From Cytidiella melzeri (lineage: Eukaryota; Basidiomycota; Agaricomycetes; Polyporales; Irpicaceae): DNA of 64,000 nt. The notes below the pieces were generated by a model. That model was not told the DNA's origin. It did no database searches and saw only the letters and a list, made by a program, of their open reading frames with translations. Shown here piece by piece: positions 56,071 to 64,000 of this stretch. The stretch is taken from positions 1 to 64,000 of the forward strand of contig JABYQR010000098.1 in assembly GCA_022592445.1 (NCBI GenBank), given 5' to 3'. The number at the start of each line of letters is the position of its first letter. Position 1 is the stretch's first letter. A program made the position numbers and the translations under genes.

Positions 56071-59000
56071 ATGCCCCTCGTGCGTATTGAAGTATGCGAC
56101 TTCAAGTCCTACAGGTCAGTGCGCCCACTTCCCACTCATGAGACGCGATATACATTCTGAATGCTGATGTTTGTACAGAGGACACCAGACTATCGGTCCC
56201 TTTCACAACTTTACCTCAGTTATAGGTCCAAATGGCGCCGGCAAGTCGAATCTCATGGATGCCATCTCCTTCGTCCTTGGCGTGAAGTCTGCACAGTTGC
56301 GAAGTAGCCAGCTGAAAGACCTTGTGTACCGAGGACGGAGACTAGCGAGAGGGACGCAGGAAGGGTCTGATGCGGCGCAGCAGGACGATGAGGATGAGGG
56401 AGAGGATGGTGAAGGCGAAGGGGAGGGGACAGCGAAGAAGGCTTGGGTTCTCGCGGTCATCAAAGAGTCAAAAGGGAAGGAGTGGCAGTTCCAGAGGACG
56501 TGAGTGTGCTTTTACTGCTACTTGTTTGGATGTTCATGACCGCATATGTGCATAGGATTTCTACCACCGGTGCCTCTGAATACAAACTCAACAACCGGAC
56601 GGTCACCTATAATGCGTACAATGCCCAACTCATTCAACTGAACATCCTCGTCAAGGCGAAGAACTTCCTGGTCTTCCAGGGAGACGTCGAAGCCGTTGCA
56701 TCCCAGTCGCCCAAAGAACTTTCACGACTCATCGACCAGATCAGCGGTTCTTTGGAGCTGGCGGGGGAGTACGAGAAGGCGAAGGAGGCGCAGGAGAGAG
56801 CCACTGAGAATGCCACATTCAACTTCAACAAGCGTCGCGGTATTGCTGGAGAGATTAAGCAGTACAAAGAGCAGAAGGGAGAGGCAGAGAGGTTCGAGGG
56901 CTTGGCGCAAGAAAAGGACGAGTTGATACTTCGTCGCACACTTTGGAAGCTCTATCATATCCAGGAGCAGCTTTCCGCGCACGCGGAAGAGATCAAGAGG
57001 CAGAACGGCACTCTTGTAGGCTTGCGCAAGGAGCAACGGGCATACGAAGGGGAGCTCGAGAAGGCGCGCCAGGAGCAAGCCAAAGCACGTTCGGCCGTTA
57101 TGTCGAAAGAAAAGCGGATCAAGAAGGCTGAGAAGGCGTTGGATGGCAAGGTGGGTATCCTGCCTGCTTTCTACCAGGCTGAATGTTGAATGAAGACCCC
57201 TTTGCTAGCGCCCAGAGCTTGTGCAAGTCGAAGCACAGATCGCACATTCTACGAGAAAACGCGACAGCGCGCAAAAGATGATAGAGCAGGTCACAAAGGA
57301 CGCCGATAAACAGAGGGCCAAGCTTGCCACTTTGCAGAGAGACTTGCTGGCCGTCAAGAACGCCGCTGATGCTGCTCAGGAGGCTCAGAGACGTGCCACT
57401 CAAAGCAACCTTGCTCTCAGCGAAGAGAATCTAGAAGAATACCGTCGATTGTGAGTCATTGCTCCTACATTCATCCGCACGAAGGTTTTGAGAGGCCTCA
57501 TGCATACTCGGCGTTTAGAAAAGCCCAAGCAAGTGTTCTTGCAGTCGCTGAGCGCCAGTCTCTCGAGACGCTGTCGCGTGATGAGAAGACAGCATCGCGG
57601 ACGCTCGCCCAAGCGAAGGACAAGCAGGAACAACTGAATGCAAAGAAGGCCAAGTTATCAGAAGATGAAGAGACCGCTAAACGACGACGGACTGAGGTTA
57701 GTCCCTTTCTCGAAAGCGCATAAGAGGTGTTGGTCTAATCCTCAAAAAGCTAGAGCAAAAAGTTGCTCAGCTGAATCAAGATCTCACCAAGGCTAGGCAA
57801 GATTTGGACAACCAGCAGGCGGAGCGAACGCGCATTGCGTGCGTATTCCTTGCGATTCAGCAATGAGTAGCATTGCAAAATACTGACTGTGTATACAGAA
57901 AGCTAGAGACAGAAATCAACGAAAAGCTTGTTGATGTCCATAACAAGCTGCTTCAGGCTGGTGTCGACCAGAAGGAATCCGAGCGAGAGACGCGCCTGAA
58001 GGAGACGCTGCAGAGCTTGCAGCGGATTTTTCCAGGTGTCAGAGGCCGCGTGGTCGATCTTTGCAAGCCTACGCAAAGGAAGTACGAAACGGCTGTCTCC
58101 GTCGTGCTCGGACGGAATATCGACGCAGTGGTCGTCGACGAAGAGAAAACTGCGATTGACTGCATTGAGGTGAGTGACAGCTGCTTGAGAATCCGAGCCC
58201 GGTATCATCTGAAGTTGAGCTAGTACATGCGTAATCAACGTGCCGGTCAAGCAACCTTTATTCCTCTGGATACAATCCAAGCCAAGCCCATAAACGACAA
58301 GTTTCGCTCGTTTGCAAAGGGGGCTCGGCTAGCGGTTGATGTCATCCAGTTCGATCCGTCTCTGGAGCGCGCTATCCATCACGCTTGTGGGAATGCGCTC
58401 GTATGTGATACGATCGATATTGCGAGACATGTCTGCTTTGATAAGGGGCAGGAAGTTAAAGGTACTGCCATTGGTTTGTTGTCTTTAACGAGCGCCACCG
58501 ACATGTCTGTCTTGCAGCTGTCACGTTGGACGGTACGGTCATCCACAAGAGTGGCCTCATGACTGGAGGTCGTAGCTCTCATGGGAACGGGAAGAAATGG
58601 GAAGAGAAAGATGTTCAAGGTTTGAGTCGTGGTTCTCTCGGCGTGGGACAATTCATCGAGGTGTTTCTATAGGGCTTCAACGCGTCCGCGACAAACTCCT
58701 TGGAGACATGCATGAGCTGAACAAGAACAAGCCTCGCGGCATGGCCGACGACACTCTTCTTGCTGAAATTACTCGTCTTGAACCTGCACTGGCCGTGGCA
58801 CGGGATGACCTGGTGGGTGCCGCGTTCCTGCGAGAAAACGACACTTCATAACCGGCCTTGTAATCTACAGAGCGCGTGCAAGCTTCGTCTCACGGGTATC
58901 AAAGACGAGGTTAAGCACTGTAATCAGGCGCTGCGACAGCTTGAACCTGAGCTTCGGCAGGTGCGCGCAATGATTAGCAACCGGTCATAATCGTGCAGCT

Positions 59001-60955
59001 TATCCTCCTACAGGCGCAATCTGCTCATGAAACACTGCGAGAACGTATTGAAGCCCTTCGAGAGGTGATTGACGAGGCCGAAAGCGACGTCTTCGGAGGC
59101 TTCTGTACCACTGTTGGTGTAGATAATATTCGTACCTTCGAAGAGCGCCAGCTGAAGTTAGCTGAGCAAGAGAGCGCAGCACGTTTGCAGTTTGATACTC
59201 AGATTGCCCGTTTGACGCATCAGTAAGCCTTCTTACGCTACATTTGTGTGACGACTAATCATTTTTGGACATCAGGTCCCAGTTCGAAGAACAACAATTG
59301 CATGCTACTGAACAGCGAATCAACAGCATGCAAGCGACGATCAGCACCGAGATCACAAACCTTGCCACCTACGAAGACACTAAGCAGACTGTGCAGGAAG
59401 AGATAGAGGAGGCCGAATCAGCTATCGCAGACCTACAAACGGAGCTCAAAGCTCTTTCAGACCAGCTTGAAGAGAAAACTAAAAGTGTGGAGCAAGCGAA
59501 GAAGGTTGCTGGCAAGGCTACGAAGGCTCTTGATCAGGTTGTGAAAGAGATTGCTACGAAAGTGCGCGCGAAGCTCTCCATGCATCTTGGCTTGATCTGG
59601 AGCTGACTTGGTCCTGCTTGTAGAACGACGAGATTGAGAAGCTAGGGTTGGAAAGGTCTTCGATGTATCGCAAGTGTCGATTGGAGGAGATCGAACTGCC
59701 TCTCGTTGAAGGCAACTTGAAGCATGTACCTATGGATGAGGTAAAGTGCTTTCAGATGTTCCGTCATTGGAGTTCCATGAACTGATGACGGCCCCAGAAT
59801 TTGCGCGACGAGGTAGCCATGGATGTCGACGAAGACGAGGAAGGCACCCAGTCAATAAAACGAGTGCCTGATTATGGTATTGAGGTCGACTTCTCGTCTC
59901 TTGACGACGACGACAAAGAGGTACGGATGCATTGGAGATTTGTCAAATTCGTGATATCTCAATTTGCCTTTAGAACGGCTCGAGTGAAGTGGAGGCGGAG
60001 TTGAATGCTTTGATAGCCAAAGTCACCGCCGATATCGAGCGTATGGCGCCAAACATGAAAGCTATGGATAGGTTCGTCGTTTAGTTAAGGGCTTGACATG
60101 GTAAAAGATTGAAGACAATCCAGGCTCGATGACGTCGAGAACAAACTGATGGAGACAGAAAAAGAGGCTGAGAAAGCCCGGAAAGACTCAAAAACTGCCC
60201 GTGATCAGTTCAACGACGTCAAGAAACGCAGGTCAGTGATACGTTTCATCTGGGACTGCAACACATTGTGACTAGAGTTTTGACGGGACAGATGCGAGAT
60301 GTTTAACAAGGCCTATAACCATATTTCGGAGCGTATCGACCAGGTTTACAAGGATCTGACGAAGGGAAAGGCGGCGCCCATGGGCGGTGTAGCATATCTG
60401 AGTTTGGAGGATAGCGAGGTGAATCTCTTATCTCTTCGCCTTTGTAATGGCTCTGATATCAGCTTTTCAGGAACCATATGCTGCTGGGATCAAATATCAC
60501 GCCATGCCACCGATGAAACGATTCCGTGACATGGAGCAGCTGTCGGGAGGAGAAAAGACTATCGCAGCGCTCGCGCTGCTATTCGCTATTCACAGGTAGC
60601 GTGCACAAGATTTGATTTCGAGAGGGGAAAGCTCGCTCTAACACCGCTTTAGCTACCAACCTTCACCTTTTTTCGTGCTGGACGAGGTTGACGCTGCCCT
60701 CGACAACACCAACGTGGCGAAGATTGCAAACTATATCCGGTCCCATGCATCTGAATCCTTCCAGTTCATCGTCATCAGCTTGAAAGGGTCCCTCTACGAG
60801 CGTAGCAACTCTTTGGTTGGCATATATCGTGATCAGGAGGTCAACAGCTCTCGCACGTTGACTCTTGACGTAAGTCTTGCCGTTCTACACACCAAACGTC
60901 TTTATACTAACGTTTCTTTCCTCTTGCCTCCTAGTTGACACAATATGACGAATAA
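56071..60955 (+). CDS. SMC1: Cohesin subunit SMC1
   Basis: An ATPase of the cohesin ring that holds sister chromatids and shapes chromosomes in the nucleus, about 1,240 aa in 15 or more exons. The N-terminal head has [20 protein letters not shown] and Walker A in [20 protein letters not shown]. An acidic insert ([18 protein letters not shown]) follows before [20 protein letters not shown], typical of SMC1. Coiled coils run from [18 protein letters not shown] to about 57850 and again from 58700 to 60300. The hinge lies near [20 protein letters not shown] to KSGLMTGG. The C-terminal head has [19 protein letters not shown], the signature [18 protein letters not shown], Walker [21 protein letters not shown], and the end LTLDLTQYDE at 60955. 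I found no lesion; exon borders in the coiled coils are approximate. Confidence 0.95.
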
Positions 60956-61262
60956 TGGCAATCATCCGCATCGCTCACTCGCTCCCTCCCTTGGTAACAC
61001 TCAATGTTTATCGTCTGACTATACCCTCGCTCCACCTGTTGTCACAATATTGTTGTTAGGACTTCCCAGCGCTGTCATGATTTGCAAGTATGTATGTAAA
61101 CGGTAATTATAAGAATAATTCAGGAATACGGGGGAACGACCTTTTACTCTCTGCGTAAGCAATATATCAACATGAAAAAAGTTTCCTCGATATCGTAATG
61201 TAAAACTCAGTTTATCCGGAAAGACTACGGTTCAAGAACGTATGGGTTGAAAGATTAAGTGG
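60956..61262. other. Convergent 3' region between SMC1 and the disordered protein
   Basis: A 307-bp stretch with the 3' flanks of two converging genes. No gene was seen. Confidence 0.5.
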
Positions 61263-64000
61263 CTACAACGCTTGGCCTATAGCGTAGTCGTCATCTGCAC
61301 GACCAAAAGTGGCGGAGCTAGGCTCACGCTCCAGGCGCGGGCGGTCAGAGGAGTCCTGGTGGTGGTGGTGGTGAACGTATTGAAGGCGTGAAGATATCGG
61401 TAACAGTGTCGGTGGCGCAGGGAAGTCTGAAAGTCCGGACATGCGGGAAATATCTGTTCCTGAAGTGCGGTAGCTTGAACGAGTGTTGGGTGAATAGGGT
61501 GACCGAGGACTCAGCAGTGTGGAACGTTCGGAGAGCCGATGGATGACGGACGTGTCTACGCGGAGGGTGTTATCTTCTGGGTTGTCGTGTTCGACGAGTG
61601 AGAGCTCTGCGGAGAATCGCGCGGCGGAGGTGGTGATGGGTGGAGTGGAGACTGCTTCAACTTCGCCAAGCCGGAAATGCTCTGCACAGACACACCATCT
61701 TGAGAATCACGAAATGGGATGCAAAAAAATCGCACTCACGTATAGTAGCTTCATTGTCATCCAATGGCGATAGGTGCAAGATACTCGACGCCCTCGACGA
61801 CCCAACGTCCTCTGGAATATTGGAAGGCGGACTCACGAATGTAATGTCGATCGGCATCTGCACAGGAGATCCTGACGCATCGGTAGCCTCATCCTCAGGC
61901 AACACCGAAAGCTGGGCAAGTACCACGTTCGGATCCTCGTCCATCTCATCCGGACGAGGACCGCGCAGCCCACCGAACCTTCGTCCCCACGATCGCTGTG
62001 AATTGTGGTCAAGGTCCGATGCGCCATATTCCTGCCTCAACTCTTCCAGCTCTTCGCTCAATTGGTATGCCAGGGTCGACAAACCACTACGTGTGCTTGC
62101 TCGCGACCCGACGTCCAGAACGATGCTCCCACTCGCCTGTCGAGAGGCCATAGACGGACGCTGGCTCGTCTCATCCGTCTTACTTGGCTGTTCAGGCTTG
62201 TAGAACAAGTCCCGGAATCGCTCGAGGTCGTCGGACGTGTTGATGACACGCGGAGAAAGGGGTGGTGACGAATCATGCGAGATCGCACCTGGCGAGGAGC
62301 CAGACGAATTGCCCGGCTGAATACCTGACGAGATCTTACTGACATCTGAAACTTCAGCCTGCGGGTGCCTGAATATTGGCGGGTTGAGATGCTCTGGAGG
62401 AGACGACGCTGTAGTGTTGCTGTGTGAGATCCCACCACTAGATGTCGCATGCACTAGAGGAGGAGAACGAGGACCCAAGGGCCTGCTGGAGCGATGTGAG
62501 CCAGCATCGTGGATTCGGGCGATGTCGTCCATGGCGCTATCGGGGCGTATGGCACGCGAATTCCAGCTATTCGCAGTATCAAAGTTCTCAGCCTCACTTG
62601 TACCAAGCCCACTGTCGATGCTGCTGCGCAAAGTGTGATTCAAAACATCGCCAAAACCGAGCTCGCTTGTCCTCTTCGACTCGGCTCCCCTGTATGGGTG
62701 GGCAGAAGGAGACACTGTTGCAAGTGGTAGCTCAGTCTCGGGTTTCACAGTGATTGGTGTAGGTATATCCGGTGAGTATCGTAACGCCTCAGGACCAAAT
62801 TGACGGATGTGGTTTGGAGTGAGCTCTGCATATAACGCCAGGTGAGGCGGCGGTGGTTGGATGTTGTTCGGTCGATGATATTGGGAGTGAGATGCAGTAG
62901 CGTAAGGATGGGTGGCCTGAGCGTAAGGATGAAGGAGGACAGGCTGGCGATGTGAGGTAACAGAAGTCTCTTCCTGCATCTGATGTGGCGATTCTGAGGT
63001 CGACTTCGAAGGGTGAGCGTAATGTGAAGGCGCCGCCGCCACATATGCAGAGTTGAGTGCATAAGGATGCGCCGGCAAGCGGATCGGCTGGCGACCTTGT
63101 TGATTCGGATGGTTGTCCGCAGAAGGGGAGGAGATAGCAATACCGACGCCTTCTCCTGAACCGGACTGTGCTGAGGGAGTGGGCGAGATCCCGTGACTAC
63201 GGTCAATCATGGCAAGCATGGCACTCGGCGACGCCGCTATCCTCAATGTCTCTTCAGCATCCGGTTTCTTCTCCTCCTCGGCACGGATCTGGTCGTGCAG
63301 ATGAATATGCTTCGTCCCAGGGGTCTGTATCGCTCCCTCCAACGCTTGCGACTTCTCTTGCCCAGGCGTCAGAACGCCCTTCTCGCCCATGGGGTTCGAC
63401 AGACCGCAGAACGCGGCCGCACTAGTCGCAGTGCTGACTACGATCTTGAACGCAGTTTTCCCTAAGGAGTGGGTACGGGTATGAGAGGGCCGACCTTCGT
63501 TCGTAGACGAGTTGTATGTCGTCTGACCAAGAGAGTTGGAATGAGCATGAGAGCGAGCTCGTCGCGAGTTTGAACGCGTAACCGGGTATCCAGATGAGTT
63601 ATACGTCGTACTCTGTGTGTTCGCCGACTGCGAAGTTGTCTGCGTGTGACTCTGGCTCCTCGAATGGGTCCCGCCGCTTTTCGAGGAAGGCGGCGCATGC
63701 ACGTGAATGGTCGGATGCCTAATCTGTCCACCCAGCAAAGTACGTTCGGCCAGAGCCTCGAACGCTGTCGTGCGCTCGCCTTCTCTGCTTCGAGCCCGTG
63801 ACCTTGTTCTCGCACCTGAGCCGGTGGACTTTGACCGCGAGCGGGATATGCTGCCTGCTCGCTTATCGAGGAAAGAGCGGCTCGCCTGCAGCTTCCATGC
63901 CTTGCGGTCATCTTCGAGTTGCTGACCCTCTTTGAGGACCCTGAAATCCGGGTTGATCAGCAACAGGCTCTTCCCAGATCAGTGACACATGGATGGAAGC
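61263..64000 (-). CDS. Large disordered Ser/Pro/His-rich protein, 5' end beyond window
   Basis: At least 900 aa, almost all low-complexity and probably unfolded. The first visible exon starts after an AAG acceptor near 63970 with LINPDFRVLKEGQQLEDDRK, a conserved-looking helical segment. SRSRSK and RTRSRARSRE repeats (SR-like), many Ser-Pro sites, PYA-rich segments (HPYAQATHPYATASHSQYH) and a short helix (LAYQLSEELEELRQEYGA) follow. An intron after DDNEATI (near 61740) leads to a last exon with RLSERSTLLSPRSPYSPN, a five-His run and the end DDDYAIGQAL at 61263. No domain was recognised. The Ser-Pro density suggests kinase regulation, and a nuclear or cortical scaffold role is possible, but this is a guess. 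The start codon lies to the right of 64000. Confidence 0.7.

Noticed and set aside
61640..62203. 187-codon plus-strand frame
   Set aside because: Antisense to the long Ser-rich minus-strand protein, which has the better coding signal and conserved-looking ends.

Overview
This window is nuclear DNA of a filamentous basidiomycete, most likely an agaricomycete and possibly a member of the Polyporales. The organism call is inference. It rests on many 50-60 nt GT-AG introns, on families typical of wood-decay fungi (a basidiomycete 7TM family, a DUF1996+WSC secreted protein, a MAPEG enzyme, a MULE-like transposase remnant), and on eukaryotic housekeeping genes (cohesin SMC1, ArgRS, ribosomal proteins uS15 and eS6). 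Gene models were spliced by eye, so exon borders are inferred unless stated.

Layout. The left quarter (about 1.9-13.1 kb, plus 22.9-25.0 kb) carries a dispersed array of one 7TM membrane-protein family with a shared 8-exon structure. Copies A (1926-3292), D (11625-13088) and E (minus, 25011-23520) are open. Copy C (9464-10800) is open except for one TAG at a conserved Trp codon. Copy B (7521-8914) has several lesions. A two-exon fragment, E', lies just beyond the 3' end of E. Between the copies sit a Kex2-processed small secreted protein (4344-3754, minus), a short-chain dehydrogenase (5906-7202) and an MFSD5-like transporter (14839-16448).

Two gene-poor blocks look like mobile-element graveyards. 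The first (about 16.9-22.0 kb) has LTR-like sequence, a 28-bp tandem repeat and two decayed coding regions. The second (about 33.1-40.6 kb) has a decayed GRF-like zinc-finger gene, a MULE-like transposase N-terminus and a very pyrimidine-rich stretch.

Between and after these blocks is ordinary gene-dense euchromatin: class-3-like aldehyde dehydrogenase, pepsin-type aspartic protease, cytosolic-type arginyl-tRNA synthetase, divergent RPS13/RPS6, a Gly-rich surface-type protein, myo-inositol oxygenase, a DUF1996+2xWSC secreted protein, a HAD phosphatase, an aldo-keto reductase, a MAPEG protein, SMC1 and, at the right edge, a large disordered Ser-rich protein cut by the window. SDR, AKR, ALDH, MAPEG and MIOX are all redox or detoxification enzymes of central or secondary metabolism. 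They are not arranged as an obvious biosynthetic cluster.
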